A stretch of 64,000 nucleotides of DNA from Xanthobacteraceae bacterium (GCA_019750915.1 JAIENY010000004.1:1-64000), one strand, 5' to 3'; positions 34,885-44,137 are shown, counted from the first letter of the stretch. Made by a program: numbers and translations. Notes: generated from the sequence alone by a model not told the origin.

Positions 34885-35778
34885 ATGAATTCCAAGCCCA
34901 TATCGGATGATTTTCCTTACACCATGAACCGCATGAAAGTGCTCGATAGCGAGATCGCCTATGTCGATGTCGGCAAGGGCAAGCCTGTCGTTTTCCTGCA
35001 CGGAAATCCTACATCCGCTTACATGTGGAGAAATGTCATTCCCTATGCCGAAGGGTCCAGCCGATGCCTGGCCCCCGATCTCATCGGTATGGGCCAGTCC
35101 GGCAAATCGCTGCGCTATGCCTATAAATTCAAGGATCATTCGGATTATCTTGATGCTTGGTTCGATGCGCTGGATCTGCGCGACATCATTCTGGTCGCCC
35201 ACGATTGGGGGGCCGCGCTTGGCTTCTATCGGGCCTGCCGTTTTCCTGATCGATTTGCGGGCATCGTGTATATGGAGGCCATGGTTCGTCCGCGCCTTTG
35301 GTCTGACCTGCCGCCGGGACGCGAACCCATGTTCAGAGCACTGCGCGGACAGGAAGGCGAGAAGATCGTTCTGCAGGACAATTTCTTCGTCGAGAAGATG
35401 CTGTTTGAATTCGGAGTCGTTCGTAAACTGAGCGACAAGGAGAAGGCCTACTATCGAGCACCTTTTGAAGAACCGGGTGTATCGCGTTTGCCGACTCTGC
35501 TGTGGCCGCGCGAGATCGTGTTCGAGGGAGACCCAGAGGAAAATTACCCGCTAATTAAGCGGTACAGCGACTGGCTCGCAACAAACGATATTCCTAAGCT
35601 ATTCGTAAACGCTGACCAAGGGCACGGAACAGCGGGTGAAGCTCGGGAGTTCTGTCAAAAATGGCCCAATCAACGTCAGATCACGGTCGCCGCAAAACAC
35701 TACGTCCCGGAAGATCGCCCACACGAGATCGGCGAAGCACTCGCATCCTTTATCGCTGAGGTTCACGCTAAAGCATAG
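34885..35778 (+). CDS. haloalkane dehalogenase (complete)
   Basis: A 297-residue dehalogenase of the LinB/DhaA subfamily. All five residues are present: Asn41 (HGNPTSAYMWRN) and Trp108 for halide, nucleophile Asp107 (AHDWGAALGF), acid Glu131 (YMEAMV) and base His272 (AAKHYVPED). These are within one or two positions of the LinB residues (38, 109, 108, 132, 272). AGAGGA at 34875-34880 precedes ATG 34885. It follows the GST gene by 35 bp and may share the LysR-controlled transcript. It is a paralogue of the fragment at 1-603, with the same cap-domain landmarks (FVE, LSD, YR, LP-T-L-WPR). Substrate range cannot be predicted. Confidence 0.95.
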   Translation: MNSKPISDDFPYTMNRMKVLDSEIAYVDVGKGKPVVFLHGNPTSAYMWRNVIPYAEGSSRCLAPDLIGMGQSGKSLRYAYKFKDHSDYLDAWFDALDLRDIILVAHDWGAALGFYRACRFPDRFAGIVYMEAMVRPRLWSDLPPGREPMFRALRGQEGEKIVLQDNFFVEKMLFEFGVVRKLSDKEKAYYRAPFEEPGVSRLPTLLWPREIVFEGDPEENYPLIKRYSDWLATNDIPKLFVNADQGHGTAGEAREFCQKWPNQRQITVAAKHYVPEDRPHEIGEALASFIAEVHAKA

Positions 35779-35857
35779 AGTTAGACAAGAGGGCAGCGTT
35801 CTCGGGATCTAACTTATCCAAAACGTCTAGATCATGCTTTCGACCGCTTGCTTTGAG

Positions 35858-35968
35858 TCAAGCCTCGCCTGCCGGTTCGAACGGAATGGCGGGGTCGATC
35901 ATTTTGGCCTGAAACGTACCGACATAGGCAGGCGCATCGGCACCAAGATAGACAAGCTCGATATCGCC
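35858..35968 (-). pseudogene. C-terminal 35 codons of an unidentified gene
   Basis: The minus strand reads DIELVYLGADAPAYVGTF then QAKMIDPAIPFEPAGEA and a stop, a protein-like sequence with no start and no upstream partner. The frame becomes senseless past about 35968, exactly where an SDR fragment begins on the other strand. I do not recognise the family. Confidence 0.4.
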
Positions 35969-35976
35969 CCGGCACG

Positions 35977-36160
35977 ATGTATTCCGGCCGCCTTGCGGAG
36001 ATGACCGACGAGGGTCTGCAAAAGCAGCTCGACACCAAGCTGTTTGATTTCCTGCGTGCGATCCGTACTGTTGTGCCGATCATGCGTGACAAGAAATGGG
36101 GCCGTATCGTCTCCATGATCGGCGGAGCCGCACAGCTCGTTGCGGAACATATCGATGAGT
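35977..36160 (+). pseudogene. internal fragment of an SDR gene
   Basis: The plus strand reads YSGRLAEMTDEGLQKQLDTKLFDFLRAIRTVVPIMRDKKWGRIVSMIGGAA, which is the SDR stretch from the loop after NAG through helix 5 to the Ser strand. Both the cofactor end and the YxxxK end are missing, so it cannot be a working enzyme. Confidence 0.5.
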
Positions 36161-36235
36161 GTGACCACCGCAATCGTTTTCTTACGATCTGGACGAGGTG
36201 AGCCGGATCGTTCGGAGCGCGCGTGGTCAACATTC

Positions 36236-36514
36236 ATGCGGCAAAACCGGCTCTATCACAGGACCATCGTGGGCATCGGGGCGAACAAGCAGCTCTCGCA
36301 GTTGTTCGACAATCGTCATCTTCCCATCGGAATGTTTCAGGTCGGCCAATCGATGCAAGCGAAAAATCTCGCGCACTCACATCAAGACCCTATCAACATC
36401 GCACAAGCCATTCTCGCTGGGGACGCGGCAGCCGGTCAGCAGGCACTGGAAAACCATCTGCGCCACTCAGCAGGATGGATTCTGCAATTACCAGATTCGG
36501 CGCTCCATCTTTAA
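36236..36514 (+). pseudogene. C-terminal FCD-domain fragment of a GntR regulator
   Basis: The plus strand reads MRQNRLYHRTIVGIGANKQL, then DPINIAQAILAGDAAAGQQALENHLRHSAGWIL: the N-x-x-H and H..I..AI..GD....A......H helices that close an FCD domain. The DNA-binding half is absent. It follows the SDR fragment directly, as part of a run of unrelated truncated genes. Confidence 0.5.
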
Positions 36515-36838
36515 AAGGTCGTTCTTAGATTTTGCTATTTTTTCTCGGCTGCTTCGAACGTGTACCGAAGCTTTGTACAATTCTCCTATCAGTTCAGGCT
36601 GACTGCATAGGTTCTTAGAGAATACTTATTCCTCTACTCCAAGTGCGAGATATAGAGAGGTGACGCTGACCAACTCTGCCGAAGCTCAATCGCTTATTAG
36701 ACTGCGACACCGCTACCTTTTTTCACGAGCAATACCGGAGAGCCGGCGAGGATGCGGGTGTCAAATTTGCACAGATCCCTCACAGCTTTAACACCGAGAC
36801 CGAAAGCGTTATTAAGTCGTTCCAGATCGGCATTTTTG
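36515..36838. other. 324-bp gene-free stretch beyond the fragments
   Basis: No coding sequence, insertion-sequence end or array was found. Base composition is more AT-rich than the flanks. It ends at the stop of the cytochrome c gene. Confidence 0.4.
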
Positions 36839-38080
36839 TTACGGAGACCTTGCTAACAAAGCACGTTGGTCTGCGATTTCCTTTGACGATACCGTTGAGG
36901 CGGCATTCCCCCAACTGTTGCGAATATAGGTTATAACTGCGGCGACTTCGGCGTCATTCAGCCGCCAGTCGAAAGCCGGCATTGCCGGAGCAGTCGGAGC
37001 GAATGCGGTGGACACAGCGCGGTTGCCGTGAAGCACGAGGCGTTCCAGCGTGGTCGAATTGTCCGACTGCACCAATGCACTTCCAGCCAGACGTGGGAAA
37101 AGAGCAGGTTCGCCTAATCCGCTTTCCTTGTGGCAAGCGGCGCAATTATCCTTGTATATGGCAGCACCCGCTTTCATTACTGGGTCGTTGGCAGCAACTG
37201 GAGCCACCTTGATAGCGTCACCACCGATGCCGCTATCTTTCAAGTAAGTAGCAATCGCCATAATGTCGTCGTCGTTCATCTGAGACGTCGAATGGGTCAC
37301 CGCTTCAGCCATTGGACCCGACGCGAGTGTCCATGCGTTCGATCCGGTCTTCAGATATTGAACGAGTTCATCCTTCGACCAACCCCCAATTCCCGTTCGG
37401 GAGTTTGTCGTAATATTCGGCGCGAACCAGCCCTGTAGCTTTGCGCCGGCCAACGGCGTATCGGTTTTGTCGCCGCCGAGGACTGTCTTTGGCGTATGAC
37501 AAGTGCCGCAATGTGCCGGGCCCTGCACAATATAGGCGCCACGATTCCATTCTGCGGATTTTTGCGGATTGGGTTGAAAGCGGCCGGAAGTGAAATTCAA
37601 CGCGTTCCATGCAATCAATAGCGATCGGATATTGAAAGGAAACGGCAATTGGTTGGCGATCACCTTATTTTTTACAGGCTCCAGTGTAGCGAAATAGGCT
37701 CGCAAATCGTGCACGTCCTCATCGCTCAGTTTGGTAAAAGCGGGATACGGCATCGCTGGATAAAGTCGTGAACCACCGTGTCCGCGGCCGTCGCGAAGCG
37801 CTGCTGCGAATTCGTCATCGGTCCACTGTCCAATTCCCGTATCAGTGTCGGGGGTAATGTTCGGCACCAGGATTTTTCCGAATGGGGTATCCAATGCGAG
37901 ACCGCCCGCATAGGGCTGTCCGCTGGGTGCTGTATGACAGCCCGCACAATCGCTTAATGTCGCAAGATAATGGCCCCGTGCAATCCGGTCTGAGCTTTGC
38001 AAATCCTGCGCTCGGGCAGAGCCATAAGCAGAGAATATCAATAGGGAAGCCGCAATCGAGATTTTCACAGACGACAACAT
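36839..38080 (-). CDS. three-haem cytochrome c subunit of a membrane alcohol/gluconate dehydrogenase
   Basis: A 413-residue exported cytochrome. The leader MLSSVKISIAASLLIFSAYGSARAQ is followed by three CxxCH haem sites: CAGCH (45-49), CGTCH (about 192) and CAACH (about 318), with Met ligands in ANDPVMKAG-type and MPAFDW segments. Length and haem spacing fit the subunit II of alcohol, gluconate and FAD-sorbitol/glucose dehydrogenases. It passes electrons from the GMC flavoprotein (gene ending 9 bp upstream) to ubiquinone or an oxidase at the periplasmic face. It is the last gene of a three-gene operon. Confidence 0.93.
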   Translation of the reverse strand: MLSSVKISIAASLLIFSAYGSARAQDLQSSDRIARGHYLATLSDCAGCHTAPSGQPYAGGLALDTPFGKILVPNITPDTDTGIGQWTDDEFAAALRDGRGHGGSRLYPAMPYPAFTKLSDEDVHDLRAYFATLEPVKNKVIANQLPFPFNIRSLLIAWNALNFTSGRFQPNPQKSAEWNRGAYIVQGPAHCGTCHTPKTVLGGDKTDTPLAGAKLQGWFAPNITTNSRTGIGGWSKDELVQYLKTGSNAWTLASGPMAEAVTHSTSQMNDDDIMAIATYLKDSGIGGDAIKVAPVAANDPVMKAGAAIYKDNCAACHKESGLGEPALFPRLAGSALVQSDNSTTLERLVLHGNRAVSTAFAPTAPAMPAFDWRLNDAEVAAVITYIRNSWGNAASTVSSKEIADQRALLARSP

Positions 38081-38088
38081 ATCATCAC

Positions 38089-39852
38089 CTAACCCAATGG
38101 ACCGGGGTTCTTCAGATATCGGCTGGTGATTGCGTCCGCCGTCCAGTATGCGAGTGCTCCGACTGTATCGGTCGGATTATAACCGTGGTTCTGTGGAAAT
38201 ACCGACGCGCCACCAGGCACAAACACGTTATGGACGTCCCAACTCTGGCAATAACGATTGACAACGCTGTTGGTGGGATCGTTGCCCATGACCGTACCGC
38301 CGGTGTTGTGTGTGGTCTGATACGTGGTGACGGTATAGGGGCCCTTGCGATAATGCGGGATTATTTCCGTTGGATTCATTGCCCTTCCAATGTCGGCTAG
38401 CCGTTCGGTCAGGTAAGCAGACATCTTCAATTCATTGTCGTGGAAATCGAACGTCATCCGCATGAGCGGCCGCCCGAGAGGATCTTTATAAGTTGGATCG
38501 AGATCGAGGTAACAATCCCGATAGCTGTAGCAGCTGCCGTGCGTCGCAAGATTAGTCGCGTTTTGATACGTCTCGGCGACCGCCTTCTTCCATGCCGAGC
38601 CCCATTTTGGCGTGCCCTTCGGAACCGGATGCGTCAGGATCGGGCGAGCGTTGGTCTGGTGCGCGCCGATATATCCCCCGCCGACGAATCCCAAGCCCGA
38701 GTGATCGAAATTGTCCCCGTCATAATCATCGACAATCATCCCATTCGCACCGCTGGCCATAAACGGATTGAGAATCTTGTCTTTGAGTATCAATGAGACG
38801 CTGGACGTTATCTGGTAGGCGTAATTTCTTCCGACAACTCCTTGACCAGATTGCGGGTCGTATGGCTTTCCGATGCCAGACAGCAACAGCATGCGAACAT
38901 TGAATAGCGAAAATGCACAAAGCAGAACGATATTGGCGGGCTGCTCATATTCGTTTCCGGACGTATCGACATAGGTCACACCGGTCGCAATCTTTCCGGT
39001 GGAGTCGAGATTAATCTTCGTGACCTCGGACTCGGTTTGCGCTGAAAAATTCGGAAATCGCATCAAGGCCGGAAGCACGCAGGTCTGTGGACTCGATTTC
39101 GAATAATTTCCACACCCGAAGCGCTCGCAGAAGCCACAATAGGTACACTCCCCAAGCGTTACCCCGAGCGGATTGGTATACGCTTGGCTCAAGTTCGAAG
39201 CTGGTTGCGGAAACGGCTTGTGACCCAGTTTTTTAGCGGCTTCTGCGAACAGGACGCTGGCGTAACCCTGCTTGGCGGGCGGCGTCGGATATTCCGATGA
39301 ACGCCAGCCTTCGAAAGGATTGCCGCCCTCCTGAATCTGTCCGCGCAGATTACCCGCTTTACCAGATGTTCCGCACAACTTTTCAAAGCGGTCATAAAAA
39401 GGTTCAAGCTCGTCATAGCTAACCGGCCAGTCCTGAATCGTCATATCATCAGGAAGGTTCTGCTTGCCGTAGCGCTGTTCCAGATGGCTCCGAAGCTTGA
39501 AATCAGTCGGCAGAAAGCGCCAGGTCTGACCGTTCCAATGCACGCCCGCCCCACCGACACCGTTCCCGGGAAGAAAGCCGATGAAGCGTCTTATCGGGAG
39601 CGCTGTCTGCGAGACGTTATTACGAAAGGTCAGCGTTTCCTGCTGCGGTCGCAAAAATAAATCGAGCCTCACGCCATAACGCAATTCGTCTTGAGCTAAG
39701 GCAGGAGGAAAATCAGTGGCAGTATCACGCCAAGGGCCGCGCTCAATGGCTACAACATCAAGGCCCTGCTTGCACATCTCATGCGCAAGAATAGAGCCGG
39801 TCCAGCCCAGTCCGATGATGACAACATCCTTTGGCGGAAGTTTTTGGACCAT
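38089..39852 (-). CDS. GMC-family FAD dehydrogenase, catalytic subunit
   Basis: A 587-residue flavoprotein like gluconate 2-dehydrogenase and FAD glucose/fructose dehydrogenase large subunits. FAD loop VVIIGLGWTGSILAHEM (GLGWTG), PGNGVGGAGVHWNG, and near the C-terminus the TTHNTGG and PQNHGYNPTDT motifs with the catalytic His/Asn pair. Cys236, 239, 242 and 247 (CTYCGFCERFGC) are spaced like the iron-sulfur ligands described in FAD glucose dehydrogenase, so electrons probably leave through a cluster to the cytochrome c. It has no signal of its own and would be exported with the Tat-bearing small subunit. One-base overlap (TAATG) with that gene. Confidence 0.93.
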   Translation of the reverse strand: MVQKLPPKDVVIIGLGWTGSILAHEMCKQGLDVVAIERGPWRDTATDFPPALAQDELRYGVRLDLFLRPQQETLTFRNNVSQTALPIRRFIGFLPGNGVGGAGVHWNGQTWRFLPTDFKLRSHLEQRYGKQNLPDDMTIQDWPVSYDELEPFYDRFEKLCGTSGKAGNLRGQIQEGGNPFEGWRSSEYPTPPAKQGYASVLFAEAAKKLGHKPFPQPASNLSQAYTNPLGVTLGECTYCGFCERFGCGNYSKSSPQTCVLPALMRFPNFSAQTESEVTKINLDSTGKIATGVTYVDTSGNEYEQPANIVLLCAFSLFNVRMLLLSGIGKPYDPQSGQGVVGRNYAYQITSSVSLILKDKILNPFMASGANGMIVDDYDGDNFDHSGLGFVGGGYIGAHQTNARPILTHPVPKGTPKWGSAWKKAVAETYQNATNLATHGSCYSYRDCYLDLDPTYKDPLGRPLMRMTFDFHDNELKMSAYLTERLADIGRAMNPTEIIPHYRKGPYTVTTYQTTHNTGGTVMGNDPTNSVVNRYCQSWDVHNVFVPGGASVFPQNHGYNPTDTVGALAYWTADAITSRYLKNPGPLG

Positions 39853-40604
39853 TATTGACTCCCCACTGTCCAGTCAGACCGGCCCATAATGCTGACAGGC
39901 GGGAATGGATAAGGTTCGTTGTGACGCTCGATCCAGTCGCGATAATCATAATGTGCACCGGGGAAGCCAATCATACGCCAACCCGCCATGTCCTTGTTGC
40001 CTCCATAGATTGGATCGGCGAAAAATCCCTCTTGCGTGTTTTGCAGAAGAAGTTCGAAAAACTGGGTTCCTTTAACGCCCTTGAGCTCTGCCTTACCGCT
40101 TTCGAGGTCCGAAAGGACTTTGTCCTGATCAGCCGGTGCGAGCTGTGCAAATGATTTGCCTTCAAATTGCGATTTGACGTAATCGGCTAAAGCTCTCAAG
40201 CCAGACCGATAACGACCACCGGTCGTCGCTTCAGATTGATAACCCTGGGTCGGCACCCCCGGCATAAAGGGTGGCTTGGTATAAAGGCCGTCACCGCGGC
40301 CATAAGGCCCGGCGAGTTGACGATCGATAAAAACCGCACATCCAGCGTCTTTCCCACCGATGCTCTTTTCATCAGGTGGGATTAAGCGTTCAACAATGGC
40401 TTCGATGGTGGAGGCCTCATCCGCACTAAAAAACATCCAGGGGCCAGGCCGCACGGCACCCGGCGGACGCGCAGTACCGGGTTCCCACGGCAATTTCTGA
40501 GTGATCGTTCGCGCGAGTGCGTTGGTTGCGCCTGATGCGATTATGGCGGCGGAGGAAGCGAGCAAAAAACGGCGGGAAAAGCGAGTACAGTTGTCGGTCA
40601 TCAA
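39852..40604 (-). CDS. gluconate 2-dehydrogenase subunit 3-like Tat-exported small subunit
   Basis: A 250-residue protein beginning with a twin-arginine leader, SRRFLLASSAAIIASGATNALA. The mature part (MFFSADEASTIEAIVERLIPPDEKSIGGKDAGCAVFIDRQLAGPYG) is the subunit-3 family, needed for maturation and export of the flavin subunit rather than catalysis. It is first in the operon small subunit - GMC - cytochrome c, all overlapping or within 9 bp. The substrate (polyol, sugar or acid) cannot be told from this subunit. Confidence 0.9.
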   Translation of the reverse strand: MMTDNCTRFSRRFLLASSAAIIASGATNALARTITQKLPWEPGTARPPGAVRPGPWMFFSADEASTIEAIVERLIPPDEKSIGGKDAGCAVFIDRQLAGPYGRGDGLYTKPPFMPGVPTQGYQSEATTGGRYRSGLRALADYVKSQFEGKSFAQLAPADQDKVLSDLESGKAELKGVKGTQFFELLLQNTQEGFFADPIYGGNKDMAGWRMIGFPGAHYDYRDWIERHNEPYPFPPVSIMGRSDWTVGSQ

Positions 40605-40774
40605 TCTACCTCGAGCAGCATACGCCCACGCGCCGCAACAGCAGTATTGCGACCTTTTGTCACAATCATTTTTCAGCTAAATGGTTCCCGCAAAAAAAAC
40701 TTACATAACCGATCTCCCCTCTTTACGAATGCGCCCGCAGATTATTGCCTTAGGGCAAGTTTCAGAACGCCCAT

Positions 40775-40921
40775 CTATGGGGGCATCGGTCGCGCGAAGC
40801 TCACCACCTCCGCGAAATCCTCTGCGGAAATACTATGTCCGGTACTTTCGGCGATCACGAAACGCGCAATTTGCGTGCAGCTCAACGCCGGGCTTGGCCG
40901 GCCGTTTTCTTCGTCTGCCAT
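40775..40921 (-). CDS. possible small ORF (48 residues) or gene remnant
   Basis: The minus strand reads MADEENGRPSPALSCTQIARFVIAESTGHSISAEDFAEVVSFARPMPP. Composition looks like protein, and the same frame stays protein-like for about 17 codons before the ATG (GPAFYRVEIALP), where it meets the peroxidase stop. No good ribosome site precedes the ATG, so a truncated gene is as likely as a small protein. The rest of 40605-40970 shows nothing else. Confidence 0.3.
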   Translation of the reverse strand: MADEENGRPSPALSCTQIARFVIAESTGHSISAEDFAEVVSFARPMPP

Positions 40922-40970
40922 CGGCAGAGCGATCTCGACCCGGTAGAATGCCGGGCCGCATCGTCGCGCT

Positions 40971-42305
40971 TCACTCCACCGGCTTGTACCCGTCGGTCAA
41001 GGTCTGCAGGAATGCGATGATATCGGCCTCTTCCTGCGCCGTCATCGCCGGTGTATCGCCAGGATGACGATCGAACGGCGGATCGCTTACATCGACATTG
41101 GCATGATACTGCGAGGGAATATCGTTCAACTTTTGCACGGAGCCGTCCGCCGCACGCGGATAGACCTTCTCAGGATTCGTATCACGGAAATTATAGAAAT
41201 CCATGACCTCCTGCAGCGTGTGGAACACGCCGTTATGGAAGAAGGCGTGGCGCGTCGCAGTATTGCGCAAGCTCGGCGTCAGAAACATGCCGCAGAACTG
41301 TTTCTGGTCCGCGATATCGGTACGGACGGGACCGCAGACGCCTAGATCGAAATATTTCGGATCCCTGTTATCGGTGAGCGCAGTGTTGCGCGGCGCCCCC
41401 AACGCCTCATACTGATGATCTGTGAACAGCGGAGCAAGATTGTCCTTGCTTGCCTGATCGAGGTGACAGCCGGCGCAATTCGCCTTGTTGGGATCGTTGA
41501 ACAATTTGTACCCGCGCATCTCGCTCTCGTTGAGGCTCGCTTTGCCTTCCAGCCAGTAATCGAACTTGCTTGTGTAAGAATGAAAGCTCGGTTCTTCGAT
41601 CTGGTAGCGCGCGATGGCGAACATCGCTTCGGATACCAGCATCCCCGGGTTTTGGAAAACGTTCTCGCCGAATAATTCCGCGAAGCGCTTCGCGTAAGGT
41701 GCGCGCCTCAGCTTCGCCGCCACGATATCGACACTTCCGCCATCCATCTCGCGCGGATCGAGCAGCGGGATGAGCGCCTGATCTTGCAGCGTATCGGCCC
41801 GGCCGTCCCAGAACTGGCCGCCTTGTGGCACGATATTGACGGCAGACTGGTCGGTCGCCGTCGCGGTCTTTTGCGCTTTTGTCGATTGCTGGCCGATCGC
41901 AGCCTGCTGTGAGAGTGAGACGCCACTCTCCTCGGCCGTCGTGTCGTCCGGTCCGATGCTAAAGATTGGCTGTCGCTCAAGGTATGTCAGCGACGGGACA
42001 GCACGCGTGCCATGGCGTGACAGTTCCGACCCACCGAGCATAACCGGGCCATCGCCCGGTGGTCCGTAGGCATGCTCCGGGCTGTGACACGACCCACATG
42101 CCAACTTGCCGGAAGAGGACAGGCTTGGGTCGTAGAAAATTTCATGTCCGAGTTGCGCCATTGCAGACAGCGGCTCGACGGGCGGACGGACGAGGCGAAT
42201 TGGGTTTGGATAATCGCCGGCCGAGCCTTGCGGCTCGGCGGCGAAGACGGCGCCGGCCAAGCCAAGGCCGGCGCCGAGAATCCACAATATACGGTTGAAG
42301 GTCAT
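40971..42305 (-). CDS. di-haem cytochrome c peroxidase / MauG family protein
   Basis: A 444-residue exported protein: leader ending AGAVFAAE, then two CxxCH sites, CGSCH (about 71-75) in GKLACGSCHSPEHAYGPPGDGP and CAGCH (about 275) in NKANCAGCHLDQASKDNLAPLFTDHQYEALGAPRN, and the late RHAFFHNGVFHTLQEVMDFYNFRD motif. It reduces peroxide or performs MauG-type oxidation in the periplasm. An insert of about 40 residues between SIGPDD and NIVPQGGQFWDGR is longer than in simple peroxidases. It is 20 bp downstream of the phosphoesterase gene and probably co-transcribed. Confidence 0.92.
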   Translation of the reverse strand: MTFNRILWILGAGLGLAGAVFAAEPQGSAGDYPNPIRLVRPPVEPLSAMAQLGHEIFYDPSLSSSGKLACGSCHSPEHAYGPPGDGPVMLGGSELSRHGTRAVPSLTYLERQPIFSIGPDDTTAEESGVSLSQQAAIGQQSTKAQKTATATDQSAVNIVPQGGQFWDGRADTLQDQALIPLLDPREMDGGSVDIVAAKLRRAPYAKRFAELFGENVFQNPGMLVSEAMFAIARYQIEEPSFHSYTSKFDYWLEGKASLNESEMRGYKLFNDPNKANCAGCHLDQASKDNLAPLFTDHQYEALGAPRNTALTDNRDPKYFDLGVCGPVRTDIADQKQFCGMFLTPSLRNTATRHAFFHNGVFHTLQEVMDFYNFRDTNPEKVYPRAADGSVQKLNDIPSQYHANVDVSDPPFDRHPGDTPAMTAQEEADIIAFLQTLTDGYKPVE

Positions 42306-42325
42306 ATCAACTGTAACAATGGTTC

Positions 42326-43960
42326 TTAGTTGGTCGCTACTGTTCCGGTCGACACATCGAGGATCAACTTGTCGGTGCGAGCCGCTTTGCTGAAGTCGAA
42401 CATGTCGTTGATCGTGCCGGCGGTGGCATCCAGCGAACCGCCACCCAAACGACGACCCTTGAGCCAGTTGTCCTCGATGAAACGAACAACCGAAGCCTGG
42501 GTGATCCGATCATGGCTGACGTAGTTCTTCTTCGCGAAGGGCGAGACAACGATGAACGGAGTGCGCGTGCCTGGGCCGCAGCGACCGTTCACTGGCTTAC
42601 CATTTATACCCATCGGGAGCGGACCGCTGCCGCACTTGCCAGGACCGTTAACCTGGTCGTTTGTAGCATCGGCGGACGCCTGCGTCGGTGCAACGTAGGC
42701 ATGGTCGTACCAGCCATCCGAGTCGTCATAAGCGATGATCACTGCCGTATCATTCCACTCAGGCTGCTGCTGAAGGAAATTGATCAGCTTGACCACACCG
42801 GCCTGTTCATCGATCGGATCAGAGTTGCCAGGATGCCCGTCGTTGATGGCCTGCATCTTCACGTAAGAGACCGACGGATAGTTGCCGGCGCTCACAGAAG
42901 CATAGAAGTCGTCGAGATCGTACTGGTGATTGGCAGGATCAACCGAGCCGTCGGCGGCCTTCGTGTAACCGACAATGCCGGTCGGACGCGCATGGGTCGG
43001 GTTGGCGGTCGACGTATAGTACTGGAACCAGGCGTGGTGCGGAATGTAATCGGTCGGGCTGCTGTTGAGCACACTTGAGAAGGTGGTTCGCTTGCAACCC
43101 GTGCTGCCGTTCGGATTCGTGGTCTGCAGATTGAAGCCACCCATGAATCCACCCCAGGTAAGGTTGGCGTCATTGAGCAGGTCGCCGATGTTCTTGCCCG
43201 TCAGGATGGCTGCGGTGGACGTGTTCGAGCAGGTGTCGAAACCAGGATCGATGTCGCCGATCAGCGTCAGACCACCTTGTCCGTCAGGAATGATATTGGA
43301 CGGAGAGGTGCCGACCGTGAACTGCGCGCCATTGGTCTGACCGGAGATCACGTTGATCGCGCCGTTGGTCGACGGACCGTAGCTGTCGGTATAGGCGTTG
43401 TCGCTCATCGCGTAATACTGTGCGTAATTCCATAGCGCGGTCACGGTGTTACCGTCGAAATAGCCCATCACCTGGCCCTTGGTGCCGAACGCGCCGGCGC
43501 CACCCGCAGTGCCGCTGCCCGTAAATTTCGGGAAGAGATCGGCCTTGCCGTTGTCGTAGGCCAGCTGCTCGGCCCTATATCCGTGGTTCTGCGATCTTGT
43601 GTTCGCCTGAGAGCGGTCGAGGCGGAACGGGTTGGCCGCATCGGTACCGTTGGCCGTGTTGGTGAAATTGCTGTTGTTGTTCAGCAAAAACGGATTCGCG
43701 CCCAGATTATTTGCCACTGGGGTATTCGCGGCCGCGATGAAGACGGGCTCGCCCGATGGATTCGTCGCCTTCGGATAGGTGGCGAAGTAGTGATCGAACG
43801 AGACGTTCTCGCCAAAGATCACAACCACGTGCTTGATCGGTGTAGCCGTTTTGGCCTGAGCGGCCACATCAGGCCGGACACCATCAGCGGCAGCAGGATT
43901 GCCGAGAGCAGTCGTCGCGACGGCAACCATCGCGACAGTTGAGAATAGTTTGTATTTCAT
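42326..43960 (-). CDS. secreted phosphoesterase (phospholipase C / acid phosphatase family)
   Basis: A 544-residue protein with a Sec leader (YKLFSTVAMVAVATTALGNPAAA). IKHVVVIFGENVSFDHYFATYP is the metal-binding opening of the phosphoesterase family, followed later by DSYGPSTNGAINVISGQTNG, YVKMQAINDGHPGNSDPIDEQAGVV and AYDDSDGWYDHAYVAP with further metal ligands, and GPGTRTPFIVVSPFAKKNYVSHDRITQASVVRFIEDNW. It would hydrolyse phosphate esters outside the inner membrane. Its place beside the type II secretion genes makes it a plausible substrate of that system. A run of Gs (GGGGG) precedes the ATG. Confidence 0.92.
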   Translation of the reverse strand: MKYKLFSTVAMVAVATTALGNPAAADGVRPDVAAQAKTATPIKHVVVIFGENVSFDHYFATYPKATNPSGEPVFIAAANTPVANNLGANPFLLNNNSNFTNTANGTDAANPFRLDRSQANTRSQNHGYRAEQLAYDNGKADLFPKFTGSGTAGGAGAFGTKGQVMGYFDGNTVTALWNYAQYYAMSDNAYTDSYGPSTNGAINVISGQTNGAQFTVGTSPSNIIPDGQGGLTLIGDIDPGFDTCSNTSTAAILTGKNIGDLLNDANLTWGGFMGGFNLQTTNPNGSTGCKRTTFSSVLNSSPTDYIPHHAWFQYYTSTANPTHARPTGIVGYTKAADGSVDPANHQYDLDDFYASVSAGNYPSVSYVKMQAINDGHPGNSDPIDEQAGVVKLINFLQQQPEWNDTAVIIAYDDSDGWYDHAYVAPTQASADATNDQVNGPGKCGSGPLPMGINGKPVNGRCGPGTRTPFIVVSPFAKKNYVSHDRITQASVVRFIEDNWLKGRRLGGGSLDATAGTINDMFDFSKAARTDKLILDVSTGTVATN

Positions 43961-44137
43961 AAAACCCCCAAGAAAAAGAAACGGCTAAACGCGCCGCGTA
44001 TTAACCAGCGACAGGTGACGAGCGTGTGTCGATTTGACGCACGTTCGCAAGAATCCTCAGGTACGCCGCCGTGCGCTCTCCCGCTTCAACTGTTGAATCC
44101 GAATGCGCGCTGACGTTTTCACAAAGGAGTCATCATT

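Noticed and set aside
35899-36237. Minus-strand frame of 112 residues across the fragment mosaic
   Set aside because: It runs through the junction of unrelated fragments and its sequence is Arg/Ser-rich without motifs.
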